Of a DNA stretch of 64,000 nt, positions 11,911 through 22,655 are shown piece by piece (within the stretch, counting starts at the first letter, position 1; every line of letters starts with the position of its first letter). The notes beneath the pieces were generated by a model. It saw nothing but the letters and a program-made list of their open reading frames with translations, had not been told where the DNA came from and did no database searches. The stretch is from Chrysaora quinquecirrha (Eukaryota > Cnidaria > Scyphozoa > Semaeostomeae > Pelagiidae): positions 2,344,556 through 2,408,555 of the forward strand of contig JACTAT010000048.1 of NCBI GenBank assembly GCA_014526335.1. Direction: 5' to 3'. Both the position numbers and the translations under genes were made by a program.

Positions 11911-12130
11911 CTTATTTAAAAATATATACAGTAAATGGCTTCTCTCGCCGCTAATGTTTTAGCCTACATGGTAATTGACGATATGTTAAAAGATAATAAT
12001 GGAAAAGAAGGTATACAACTAATGGGTGCAAGTATTAAACAGAAAGGGTTAGGAATCATTTTTCTAAAATGGGATGAGTTATAGGATGTTTAGCTGTTTG
12101 GGAATCCAAAACAAGGAGGGGCATGTAAAC

Positions 12131-12245
12131 CAAATCAGTGACCAAACAAGCAATAAAAAATTTAGCAAAGAAGGGTGCAAAATTAGCTGCAAAAGCTGCA
12201 ATCGCTGCTGGAGCAGGAATAGGAGCCAGTGCTGGGCTTAAATAA
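12131..12245 (+). pseudogene. basic, alanine/glycine-rich short protein, Polinton-associated
   Basis: This stretch encodes KNLAKKGAKLAAKAAIAAG, then a glycine/alanine-rich hydrophobic end and a stop. Short cationic amphipathic proteins of this kind occur in Polintons and adintoviruses as presumed membrane-active or core proteins. No start codon is clear (upstream frame has stops), so it is probably the 3' end of a broken gene. Confidence 0.35.
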
Positions 12246-12299
12246 AATAAAGGCAGAGGAATTAGAAGTAAGATAATAAAAGTTAAAACGCCAAATAAA

Positions 12300-13740
12300 A
12301 AAAATTAACAAACTCTAAATAATCAAAAGCATTAAAACCTTTGTTTTTACATATTTAAACCAGAGCAAAGTAGAATAAATCATTGAACACAATCTATTGA
12401 TTTTGTAACATATCAATAATCATATAATACTAATACTATAAAAGTTATATAAATATACTAGTTTATATCTTTAATGGAATTGTGCGAATTCCATCCTATA
12501 AAACTATCCTTTTACAATAAAAATTAGTCAAAGATTTTTTCTCTTATTAATAGTGACATATTTTGCCATATTTCCGTTTTAAACCCCTATTTACGGTCAT
12601 TAAAGTGTTTTTTTTGTTTAAAGTGTTTCCATACAGTTTAATTGGATTTTCCTCTTCAAATTGTTTCTTTTGAATACCTTTCATGCTGAATTTAAAAGAC
12701 TTATTCTTTGAATTTTCAATGGCGTATGCTTTTCTCCTCCTATTATCTCCTCAAATTCGAGTTTAAGTTTTTGGAACAAATGTAGAATACAACGCAACAG
12801 AGCCCTCTGGTGGTCGCAATTAGCGGTGTGAGCCGTGTGTTATTGTTATAAAGAATGGAGGATGTGATTTCCAGTGATTAATGGGAGGATTCGCTTTGTT
12901 GTTGAAAATAGGAAAAGAATAGGATTGATGAGGAGGCCAATATTGGTGAATGCTGATTGAGTAGAAATCAATGAGGACAAAAAGGAATAAATTTCCAGGG
13001 GAAAGGCAGAAATGTTATGGCTGTCGACATTTTTGGAGCAGACGTTCTATGTTGTTTCACTGTGTTAATGTAGAAATTTGTCAACGTTTAAATACCTGCA
13101 AATTCTGCAATTTCTCCAGGGCAACTGAGATTTCGGGACTTATTTCTTCATCCGAGCGACCTCTCTTGAAAGGCGGCAGATAATGGGACGAGCGTGAAGC
13201 GTTTTTATGTTCTGTTATTCTGTGATTGATAGATGGTAGCGCGACATCTGTAAAGGTTGTTCGTTTGAAAATAATAATCTTTGTAGAATGTCACCATTCA
13301 GCATACTGCAGAACATTGTCGACGAGAGATCGAGGCCGTCTGTTTACTATTTGTTGTCAAATGCGCACTAATTGAGTAATGAAAAGGACGGGGGGTTGGC
13401 AAATTTTTGAACAATTAACAAGCGGGGGGTCGATTATTCGGTACTCCACTGTGGAAGAAGGGGACGGTGGGTGGACCAGCACAAAACGTCGGCGCGGGAT
13501 TGTACTGGTTGTTGGAGTAGGCGACCAGGGGTCTAGAAAGACCAGATAGGGTTTTACACAGAAAATGCGATGTGCAAGGGCGTATGTCTGCTATTTTGCA
13601 GCAGCTCAGCATTTTTGCCACAGAGTTTGCATGTAGTGAGTTGCACGTCGTTTTCACGTGATTTCTAATAGGTGAACGATGGCCAGTGAAGATTGATGAG
13701 GCAAAGGACCACTGGAAACAGTGACTGGGTAAGACAAAGA
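12300..13740. other. no firmly supported gene; cysteine-rich open frame at 12971-13183
   Basis: The 70-codon frame at 12971-13183 has cysteine pairs (CYGCRHFW, CKFCNF) but no recognised domain. From about 12780 base composition becomes less AT-rich than the Polinton remains to the left, matching the ISXO2/DUF3987 block to the right. I infer a boundary between two elements here. The minus-strand frame at 13415-13771 has no support. Confidence 0.3.
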
Positions 13741-13744
13741 AGAC

Positions 13745-14173
13745 ATGGCATGTAATACCTATGCCGGACAATTTGAAGAGGACATGGAGGTATATTTTCT
13801 GACTATGAAAAATGCGTGTGCTGCACGGTTGAGTGAAGAGAGAGGACAGCTTTTCCGTCTTGTTAATGGTGACGTGTTTTTTGCTTTAAATTTAAGGCCG
13901 GATTGGGCTGTACGATTATTTTGGAGTCGTCCAGTAAGCGACAAACAGTTGTTCAAACTTCTTCTTTTTCTACATGGGAATGGATGTCCACCCGAGATAT
14001 CTTGTCACTGGCTGATTATCGCGAGTGCATCGATGTCAGAAGGCTATCAGCTTAAACGCTTTCAACAAATAAGATGGATTTTCAGAAACTTTAATCAAAA
14101 AGGGGCTGTTTGGTATTATTTCTATCTTTTCCACAGACGTTATGTATATTTCAATGGCAACTTTCGGGTATAG
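13745..14173 (+). CDS. hypothetical protein, 142 codons
   Basis: An ATG-started frame of 142 codons upstream of the ISXO2-type transposase, on the same strand and with similar base composition. It is rich in aromatic residues and cysteine-poor, without transmembrane helices or a domain I recognise. The C-terminal third (after FQQIRWIFRNF) becomes tyrosine/phenylalanine-rich and may be read-through past a splice donor. It may be an accessory gene of the same mobile block or an exon of something larger. Low confidence that it is expressed. Confidence 0.25.
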   Translation: MACNTYAGQFEEDMEVYFLTMKNACAARLSEERGQLFRLVNGDVFFALNLRPDWAVRLFWSRPVSDKQLFKLLLFLHGNGCPPEISCHWLIIASASMSEGYQLKRFQQIRWIFRNFNQKGAVWYYFYLFHRRYVYFNGNFRV

Positions 14174-14644
14174 CTTCAGTGTTGGTGATTCCGGTATGTT
14201 TTATTTAAGCATAACAATACGGCCATGTCTCTTATTCTAGCTAGCGAGTCATGCGCTGTTGCATGGAATACATATTTCTTAGGTATCTCTGTTAATATAG
14301 GTATTGTCTTTGCTGGTGGCAACGTTCCTACGTGAGGTTTCCGGCCTAGGGTTGTAGTAAATTCATAGATTTCTCAATTTATGCGGGTATGCGAGGAATG
14401 AACTGGGCAATTGGCTTCGGTTTTGGAATTGATTCAAGCAAATATGGTTGTATACGTTTTTAACAAATACTGCCGTGTAGGGAAACAGCAGGTTGCTTTG
14501 CTGTTCATGTGTTCATGATGCTGATATGGATTATTAGTTTAGTTATTTCGGTTGAATTCGGATTTCGCATTTCCTAACGACTTACGGCTAGTATATTAGT
14601 AGTTTGGAGAGAGCGTGTTGGCTATAATGAATTGCGCTATACTG

Positions 14645-15033
14645 CAGGGGCGGAGGATATTTGGCGGGGGTTTGTATTTAAGTCAGTTGAATCAGTTTCA
14701 GAAAAGTCACTAGAATCAGACGATGATTCAGAATTGATTTCTTATTCTTCTTGCTCTCCTTCCTCTTCTTTCATCACAAAATAGATTTCAAATTTGTTTG
14801 GATGGTACAACTTCAACATTATGTAATATATGACGGATATGTTTTATTAATAAATGGGCTTATATATCAATTAGTTCGAATTGTCTACTAAACTATACAA
14901 CCTCACAACAAAACTATTGATGAGGGGGCACGAAATAATTTTTTGGTTTCTTTATGGGGTATGAAACACGAATCAGAAATGACTCATGGGTACAAAATAT
15001 AATGCCGATAATTTCAAAAATCCTCCACCCCTG
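14645..15033. mobile_element. MITE-like element, 389 bp
   Basis: CAGGGGCGGAGGAT at 14645 is matched by the reverse complement of ATCCTCCACCCCTG ending at 15033 (13 of 14 identical). The inside has no gene. CAGGGG termini are common in hAT and related non-autonomous elements. I could not find a clean target duplication, so superfamily is open. Confidence 0.5.
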
Positions 15034-15181
15034 TATTACACATACTTTATGACCGGTCCCTTATGCGTTGGTGTATTTCAATTTAGAAGGTATGTTGGTT
15101 GAATGAAATGCAGATCGCATTTAGTTATTGTATGCGCTTTCTTCCAATTTCTGCACGTCTTTTGAGAGAGCTGGTTATAAG

Positions 15182-16219
15182 ATGGAATTCAGAAATATTG
15201 GTGTCACTGCTGGTTACCCGTCATTATTGCGTGAGAATGAATCGACGCAAACTGGAAAACCGACTGGGAGCTATAATCAAACAAGCACTGACAAATTTTT
15301 CTCGTACGATGATCTAATAACGAAATATTTGGCAAACACTGAGTGTACTCTTCTATGTCTCAAAGAAGAAGGATTGATTGCGTCAGAACGTTATTGCAAC
15401 ATTTGCAACAGTTCAATGAAGTGGGTTGCGTGTTATGATCGTCATGACCAGTACAGATGGGAATGCCGGAAGACCATCGAAGGAAAGCGCCACAGAAGCC
15501 AATGTAGTATAAGAAAGGGGAGCTGGTTCGACAGGGCGAATTTGACAATGGAAGAAGTCATTAAGTTTACATATTGGTGGTGTGTGGGTCTACGGCAAGA
15601 CCAAATAAGGCAGCAGCTGAAGATGGATTTTCATGCAACTGTGGATTGGGATATGTTCTGCAGGGAAGTTTGCTCGGTTGTGCTATCCGACGAAAGTGAG
15701 GTTCTCGGTGGTGATGGGGTGGTCGTGCAAATCGATGAAACCAAGATTGGAAAGAGGAAGTACAATCGATGGCGCTTTGTGGAAGGACAGTGGTTGTTTG
15801 GGAGAATTGAAGAGGGGTCTCGGAAATGTTTTATTGTGTGTGTAGAAAACAGGAGTCAAGCTGCATTGATACCTTTAGTAAAAAGATGGATTCGCCCTGG
15901 AAGTATAGTTCATAGCGATTGCTGGAAGGGTTATATCAATCTGGCGGAGCATGGGTATGTTCATGGAACAGTTGACCACAGCAAAGAATTTGTCTCAGAA
16001 TCGGGTGTCCATATTAACAAAATTGAAGGACATTGGCGGCATTTGAAAGCTAGTTTACCAACGTATGCTAGAAAATCAGAGCATTATGACTCTTATATTG
16101 GCGAATTCATGTGGCGATATGTTCACAAGGACAATGATCTTTTTCATGCGTTCCTTTCGGACATTAAGAACCTGTATAAACCCATGTTGCAGTTTTTCAA
16201 GGATAACTTTCAAGGATAG
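15182..16219 (+). CDS. ISXO2-type (IS1595/Merlin superfamily) DDE transposase
   Basis: A complete 345-residue frame from the ATG at 15182; an open frame continues upstream to 15128 without ATG, so an earlier exon is possible. An N-terminal zinc ribbon (CNIC ... WECR ... C) leads to SIRKGSWFDRANL, typical of ISXO2 proteins. The catalytic core shows VQIDETKIGKRKYNRWR (first Asp), IVHSDCWKGY (second Asp) and NKIEGHWRHLKASLP (N-x-I-E end motif) with WLFGRIEEGSRKCF between. All catalytic residues appear present, and this is the only long undamaged transposase in the window. The length fits the family. It lies 0.3 kb upstream of the DUF3987-type gene on the same strand, so both may belong to one element. 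Host domestication is an alternative. Confidence 0.85.
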   Translation: MEFRNIGVTAGYPSLLRENESTQTGKPTGSYNQTSTDKFFSYDDLITKYLANTECTLLCLKEEGLIASERYCNICNSSMKWVACYDRHDQYRWECRKTIEGKRHRSQCSIRKGSWFDRANLTMEEVIKFTYWWCVGLRQDQIRQQLKMDFHATVDWDMFCREVCSVVLSDESEVLGGDGVVVQIDETKIGKRKYNRWRFVEGQWLFGRIEEGSRKCFIVCVENRSQAALIPLVKRWIRPGSIVHSDCWKGYINLAEHGYVHGTVDHSKEFVSESGVHINKIEGHWRHLKASLPTYARKSEHYDSYIGEFMWRYVHKDNDLFHAFLSDIKNLYKPMLQFFKDNFQG

Positions 16220-16434
16220 TGTAATCGGGATAACTTCCTTTTGCACGCAATATAACTGCTTGCGTCAATAAGTGGTGTTCACTTAAAGCTAATGTATCAT
16301 TTCGCTTGCCATTTAGTGGTTTATGTTTCTGGTGATGACCGCTAATAGTTGCAATCAAAACTCGAGAAGTAATTTTTTCCTATAAATAGATCAGCTATTC
16401 GGTCCACGTGATTTAACGAGCTGCTTGAAAGACG

Positions 16435-19244
16435 TTGTTTTGCTTTTACATTTTTGACATCATTATGGTATTTCATGTCAGTTTTCTCGCACCGACTACA
16501 ATAGTCGATGTGAGTAAGATGTCATCACCGAGCGAAAAAATGAGAAAACTAAGGTGTCAGCCGTTAAGTACGTGGACACAGCTGCACAAAGGGCTAATTG
16601 GGATACCGGAGCCATTTGAAAGACTATTCCCTGACAGTGTTTGGCGATTCATTCGAGAGAAAGCAGCCTCTCTTAGCACGAATCCTGGATTTGTAACTGT
16701 GTGCCTCCTCATAACTACCACTTTTGTGACTGGCGCCACTTCAACGTTGAGAGGTATTTCCTTTGTCTTTCTCGCTTGATAAATTCTAAGAATATAGCCG
16801 TAGTTTCTTGAAAGACTCATATAGAATGGTGTAAACGAGTAAACCTGCAAACCTTGAAGTGTATTCTGACCTCAGGGAAGGGGGAGGTTAGTCCATGTGA
16901 AAACTTGCACGGATGTGCTGTGAGGTTCTTACAAAGGCGCCCGCCTTAAATGTATTGTTTTAGAGATGTACTTATTGGGTATGACTTCCATGTGGACTTT
17001 GCCTACCGAAGCACTTTCTGGCGATGATGAGGTATGCACTTTGTGGACATCATGGGGGTTATTTGATTTGATTTCACAGGGACTTTTAACTTACTTCGGG
17101 AAACATTCCGTCCAACTGCAAGCCATTTTCGCACAGAAACCTGGGCGCACGAGGGGCATACCTGTCGTCTTCAATGACGATCTCACCGTGGCCGGGCATG
17201 GCAATGCTGTTAGTCATGTGAAATGTTGCTTGGCTACTCTATAAACACTGGGTATATGATGTACCCTTCTTAACCCGGCAAATCACTAACATGCTAGTTA
17301 CAATAATTCTTTCTATGGTTGTAGAAATACTATTATTTGTCGAATCAATAGGACAGCAGCTGCCTGACTTTGGGATACTTTGGGAGTCGGTCTTATTTAT
17401 ACCTTGTCCTCTCTGTAATTACTGGGAATTATGCAACTTGTTCTATAGCTGTGGGCTTATCACTTATTTTCAGGTATTGCAGGTTTAACACCTTTAAACC
17501 TGTTTCTGATGTTCATTGCTCCCCCCACAACGGGAAAATCGCAAGCTGTAAAGGAGTGTGCATCTGCACCATTGGTAGCAGTAATGCAACAAATGCATTG
17601 GGGTAACGTCATGTTTAATAAATGTACATCATCTGCGTTAATTAAAGGCTTGTGGAGGGAGAGCAGAGGTTTCCTGTTGTCGCCAGACATCATGCAGAAA
17701 CGATATCATGCAGAAACTACTAAAATCCTCGATATCATGCAGAAACTACTAAAATCCGACGAAGACGCTGCCACTGGGGATGCACAATTACTTTGCCAAC
17801 TGTTTAGCGGTGAAAAATGTACTTTCCGGTATGCAACGGAAGAAAGCAGAACTATTGCAGCGAACACGCCCTTCTGTTTCCTTGGAGCGACACAGGTTCC
17901 ATTTGCAGCAAGACTAATTTGCCAAGTGGATCAAGGCAATGGTCTTTTAGAGAGAATGCTGATAGTCTTTCCAAAATGTATGCGAACATCAGTGGCGGAA
18001 AGTGCACATGGACATGCCTTTTTAGCTGACATGCCTATCAAATCCTTCACTGATGTCTCTCTCGGTATTGCTCAAGTACACAGGCATGGAGTGACGTATG
18101 AATTTGACCAGGAGGCCAAACACATCATCTCCGGTATGAACGAGAACTTTATTACTCAACTGAATGATGCAATATCAGAGGGTTCTGCTCCACCATGTTC
18201 AAAGACGGTTGATTTGGTAGAGAGGATCGCTGTTTCTTTGCATGTTTTCAACCACGTGGCAGTTGAGCTTATAGCTGGTCAGCAGGCTACATCACCAGGT
18301 GATTCGATTGCGGGAAACAGTGTTCGAAGTGCTGCGTTATTTGTGGAGTACGCTAATTCTCAGAAGGACCTATTCGTTGAGGTATTTCTGAACGTTTTTT
18401 TTCATACTAATTCATACTGTCGTTGTTCATAAGATCCCTGCTTTATGGGTTGTGGTGGAAAACAACGATGCTTTTCTGCTGTACAGAAAATACAGCGGAA
18501 CGCGGGTGGTGCCGATAGAGTTTTCCAAGAAAGTGTCCAGCAAAGGCAACCAAACTTTTTGTGTGTACTTGTTCTTTTTCGTACTTAGACATTGAAGAAA
18601 GACCGTCATCAATATACGGCAATATCTGCTTTGCCCTTCGCTTGCATATATCAAAAATCACTTGCGACATTTCTTCGCAGGTTTCCAACTAATGTTTAGT
18701 ACTATTGATAGGAGGTATGGTCTTGTTTGCAAAATACAGTAGATCAGAGGTAACAAAGTTATCTTTTTTGTTTCAGTTCGTCAATAATCTGATGACTCCC
18801 GTGCTGGATGCACATGTAGATCAGCCAAGCTTGTCAGCAGTCAAAAGAGCAACAGTGCTCCTGCCAGGTCCTTTAGTAACACACCAAATGCTTCAGCAGT
18901 ATGGGCCAAGAATGATTAGGTCTACACCGGCATCAGAGTTCCATGACTCGATTCGACATCTAGAAGGTCTTGGGACATTTGTCAGCTTACGAGTACCGAG
19001 AATGTCCAGGGCAACCGAGATATTTCTCAAAAAAGCACCGGATGAGATACAATGGCCTGTAAACTTGTGTACAGAAGAGGAATACCGCGTCAATAACGCA
19101 ACAAATGCGTACGAGACTAATCGCAGATGGACATGTTGGGGAAAATTTCTTTCGCTGAAATGGATCAATAATGGACAACAGCTTATAAAGGGGGGATCAA
19201 GCGTCCGTGAATGCAGTTTTGTCTTGATTTACATAATGCACTAA
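16435..19244 (+). CDS. DUF3987-type P-loop NTPase gene, multi-exon
   Basis: Exon blocks: up to 16753 (PEPFERLFPDSVWRFIREKA), 16964 to about 17032, about 17082 to 17212, about 17474-18381, and 18777-19244. Donors GTATTT, GTATGC and GTATTT and acceptors TTTTAG, TTCACAG and TTTCAG are visible. The 16753/16964, 17032/17082 and 18381/18777 joins keep frame; the join into the 17474 exon does not, so that boundary is unresolved. The fourth block has a Walker A PPTTGKSQ, a FLLSPD block, GEKCTFRYATEES and GNGLLERMLIVFPK, the usual order in DUF3987 (primase-associated helicase-like) proteins. The last exon is probably winged-helix-like. It is best known from prokaryotic mobile elements and phages and is scattered in eukaryotic transposon-like loci. 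Introns argue against contamination. Role in transposition is inferred from the neighbouring transposase. Confidence 0.6.
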
Positions 19245-19439
19245 GCTTTATTATAAACGTTCACCTGTCAATAGAAGAATATTGATAATAAATCTGCTGA
19301 ATTTTTTCCATAGAAATTCGCGCTGAGGGAGAATGTTATTTAGCATTGGGAACTTCAACATTTCCAGAATTCTCTTGACATTCGTCAGACCTTACTCTGT
19401 TACCCCCTCCGCCCCACGCCCCACCACAGACACACACAA

Positions 19440-19830
19440 GTTTGTTGTTTGTTCAAGGACACGAAGACGGACATTTCTTTGCATCCCGCTTTCTCGTTCT
19501 TCAACTTACCTGAACGCAGAGGTTGGCGCAGGCTCGCATTTGCCATTGCTTGGGTGTCGCTTGTTAAAGCATGGGATGCAGGAAATTCTCCTCCAATACA
19601 GATCTTTGTAGTTTCTTTAGCGTCCTCACCCTTAACTGGGTTAACCTTCACACAACTTTCTCGTTTGTTCAAGGACATGAAGAGAAAGCTGTCTTCCCAG
19701 TCCACTTTCTCTGTTGTGTAGTTACCTGAAAGGAGAGGTTCTCAGAGGCTCGCATTTGTCCTTCGCTAAGTGTGTTAACGCACGGCAGGGAGATAGCTCC
19801 CAAACAGGTATTTGTAGTTGCTTCAGGATG
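19440..19830 (+). repeat. two diverged direct copies of a unit of about 215 bp
   Basis: TTTGTTCAAGGACACGAAG at about 19450 and TTTGTTCAAGGACATGAAG at about 19664 each start a unit. It continues through a pyrimidine-rich block, TTACCTGAA, GAGGTT, GGCTCGCATTTG and TTTGTAGTT. Frames here are repeat translations. Confidence 0.65.
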
Positions 19831-19849
19831 ATCTATATCTGTCTCACCC

Positions 19850-20080
19850 GAGTGTGTAGCCAGCGACTGAGTAGCCGGACAAGATACAGAGACACGCCCA
19901 CATAGACACACCCAGCTACTCCTAAATACATGCTTATGTGTCTGACGGCACTGTGTAGCCAGCGACCGAGTAGCGGGAGAAGATACGGTGACACGCCCAG
20001 CTGGACACACCTTCACACGACCATGTAGCCAGCAACTGGGTAGCCGGAGAAGATATGCAGACACACCCACAGACACACCT
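19850..20080 (+). repeat. tandem repeat of about 80 bp, three copies
   Basis: GTGTAGCCAGCGACTGAGTAG, CCAGCGACCGAGTAGC and CCAGCAACTGGGTAGCC recur with AGAAGATA and GACACACCC blocks between them. No coding content. Confidence 0.65.
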
Positions 20081-20082
20081 GG

Positions 20083-20215
20083 AAATAGATATATATATAT
20101 ATATATCTCTATATATATACACAAATATATATCTCTATATCTGTATATACATCTACTATATAATATGTCTCATATATATCTATATATGTACATATATATA
20201 TTTGTGTATACAGTC
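20083..20215. repeat. AT/TATA-rich microsatellite
   Basis: Runs of ATATATATAT and TATATCTATATAT with minor interruptions. Tyrosine/isoleucine-rich open frames across it are artefacts. Confidence 0.9.
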
Positions 20216-20361
20216 TATATCCTCCACATGTATGCGGTCTTGGCCGCTAATTGGCGAGCCTGTGTCATGTACAGTGGCGTTGTATTCTACATTTATACCA
20301 AATTTTCCCAGAGTTTCCTTTCCAAATTTTGCTTCAGGTGTTATAGAAAAAATTATGTCTT

Positions 20362-21250
20362 TTACTTTTCTGTTTTCATTAGTCCCAGCTTAACATTTGC
20401 TTGGAATGCTTTTCCATTTTCGAAACATATATGGAAACTATTTACCAGCACCACTTGGAAAAAATCATAATACAATTCTAACATTCTTAAATCTGCATAA
20501 TTAAATACATTGCAGCCAATATAATGTGCTTGATTTGCTATTATTTCTGGTTTTGGAGTAGTCAACTCTACCACACTGTTTTCCATTTCCATTGTTGCAA
20601 GATTTAATTTTTTTTTAGTGAAAAACACCTAGGCTAACATGACAATGCACATGGCGTTATTTTGTTTTGTTCATAACAGTAATACCAAATGCTGAATTAC
20701 CTATAGGCTTAGATGTTTCAGGTGTAGGATCAGAATCTGCATGTAAACTGTCTTTCACGATATTTTCTACAAAAGTTTTAAACAAAGCATTTTTTCTATA
20801 TTGCAAAAATAAATAAATTCGTGTCATTATTAACCATTTAGACAAGTACAAGTGTAACAATTCAGTGTTAAGACCGTGTCTTTCACCAAACTCTTCAAAT
20901 TCATCTTTTAAATGATCAGGTACGTGAATATCCACTCTTAATTCTCCAAATACTCGCTCATTGGTTTTATCATCTAATAACCTGTTGATGCTTATTTTCC
21001 CAATGTTAGAACTGTGAAGTTTATTATTATCTGTAAAATCTTGAATCTCTTCACCTGCTGCAGCATTCTTAGCCAATTCTTTCCATTCGCATTCTTTTTG
21101 CCTGATTACAGTGTATTGTCTACTTTGTAAAAATTGTGTCTTTGCCGTGTCCAATTTTTGAATTTGTCCAGCAGTCATTTCATCGTTACCATTGTGTTTT
21201 ATTAGCTGAACAGTCTTCACATGCGTGGAAGTAGCAGCCATAAAACTCAT
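20362..21250 (-). pseudogene. Polinton/adintovirus-like protein-primed DNA polymerase B, fragment
   Basis: The 21250-20657 frame is one of the longer virus-like frames here. It has the landmarks of the palm region of a family B, protein-primed DNA polymerase (DNA_pol_B_2): an ECEW block, a VPDHLKDEFEEF block, a TRIYLFLQYR block, and a GNSAFG motif near the end. The downstream frame (20628-20362, after a short gap) has an LRMLELYYDF block and then loses similarity. The N-terminal exonuclease and TP-like parts and the C-terminal thumb are missing. It lies 8 kb from the Polinton protease and on the opposite strand, compatible with one original element. Inactive old copy. Confidence 0.7.
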
Positions 21251-21726
21251 ATTTAGTTTCTTTTATCTCATCTATTGCATCAACTAAAATCAAGTCTTTA
21301 ATTTTGAAAATAAATTATCTTTTTCTTCTTTGGAAAATCATATTAAATGTTCTCATTTGAAATAATTGCACTGTGTTCCATTTAAAATTACATTTTCAAC
21401 CGAATCCAAATATTCGTTAGCTACAATGTTTTGTAGAGCTGTAAATAAAGAAAACGAGAATGGCTTTTTTAAGATTGAAATTCTCCAAAAATTAAGAAAT
21501 TCACAAAAACCTAAGTTTCTTATAAAACACTAAAATGAGTGAAATATTTTTAAAGCTAAATAAATATTTACTAACTTCTATTTCTCGAAGAATCTAAAAT
21601 GGGCATATTTATCTAAAAAAAACTGATTGAAATTGATAGAATTAAGATTGCAACAGATCAAATCAAAAATAAAGTGTTAACATAAAAAATAGAAATCATA
21701 TCTAAAACGCCCTGACCTTGAATTGA

Positions 21727-21865
21727 TCATCATCATCATCATTATCATAATCAATTACAATTGCAACATATGAAATCTGCTAAATGACTTGTTTCATCAA
21801 CATCATAATCATCACTATCATCCTCATCATCATCATCATCATCATCATCATCGTCATCATCAATA
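21727..21865. repeat. ATC-rich microsatellite
   Basis: CATCATCATCATCATTATC blocks around 21727-21750 and 21795-21860, separated by AT-rich sequence. Confidence 0.9.
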
Positions 21866-22655
21866 TATTTAAAACATACCCCCAGCCAGAGTACATCTGA
21901 CAGGAGATATTAATACTTGTCTCCTGATAACCGTCCCTGCAGACATATTATTGACAACAAGGAAATTCCTGTCAACTAAGAGATTAAGACAGAGATGACT
22001 AAGTCATAACGGTAACCTGTGTCCGTAGACAAGTTGTTGATAATGAGGGAAGACGAATCCCACAAAGGTATTACTTTCCCATTGGAAAATTTCGATTAAC
22101 TTGAAACTTTAGTGAATTGAAACCCCTGCCACATCCAACCCAAAAGGCTAAACAAAGGCCATACTGGAAACTTTGCTGCGCGCCCACAATATCTTGCCTA
22201 CAAGCTTCTGCAAATTGGCCGTGCAAAACTGATCAATTGTAACTGTGGCCGCACAAAATAAGTAAATAATGGCCTGTCCGTGCTATTATAGGCGTGGAAC
22301 TCAGTTGTAAACATGGTGGTTGAAAATGTAAATAACATGCAACAATGCGCGACGATTCTTCAGAAAGCAGGATCTGGGACTAGGCGATTGGCATACAGCA
22401 TGCAGCGTGGACTGGAAACCAGCAACCAGGGCTATTTTGAAATGAGTGCGTCGTTGGAAACGGTCTCTCTCTTGTTGTTCATTGCGGTATGTTTCAAGTG
22501 GCCTAACAACGATCAAGCTGAAAGTAAAAAGATGAACTAATGTAATATGGATGGTGAGTTTTCTTATAAGTTTTTGGCTTTTATCATACGTTTTTTGCCA
22601 GAGCAATCAACTGACGTGATATGATAGAGTTAGACAGCTTTCTTTTTACTTTCAG

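Noticed and set aside
13415..13771. 118-codon minus-strand frame
   Set aside because: Opposes the local plus-strand block and shows no recognisable feature.
12800..16360. Possible terminal inverted repeats around the ISXO2 gene (ATTAGCGGT words near 12818 and 16346)
   Set aside because: Only about 9 matching bases with gaps; not better than chance in this length.
15182..19244. Bacterial contamination, because ISXO2 and DUF3987 are common in bacteria
   Set aside because: The DUF3987 gene has introns with GT-AG borders and the block is embedded in animal-type repeats.
20055..20393. Tyrosine/isoleucine-rich frames
   Set aside because: Translations of the AT microsatellite and neighbouring tandem repeats.
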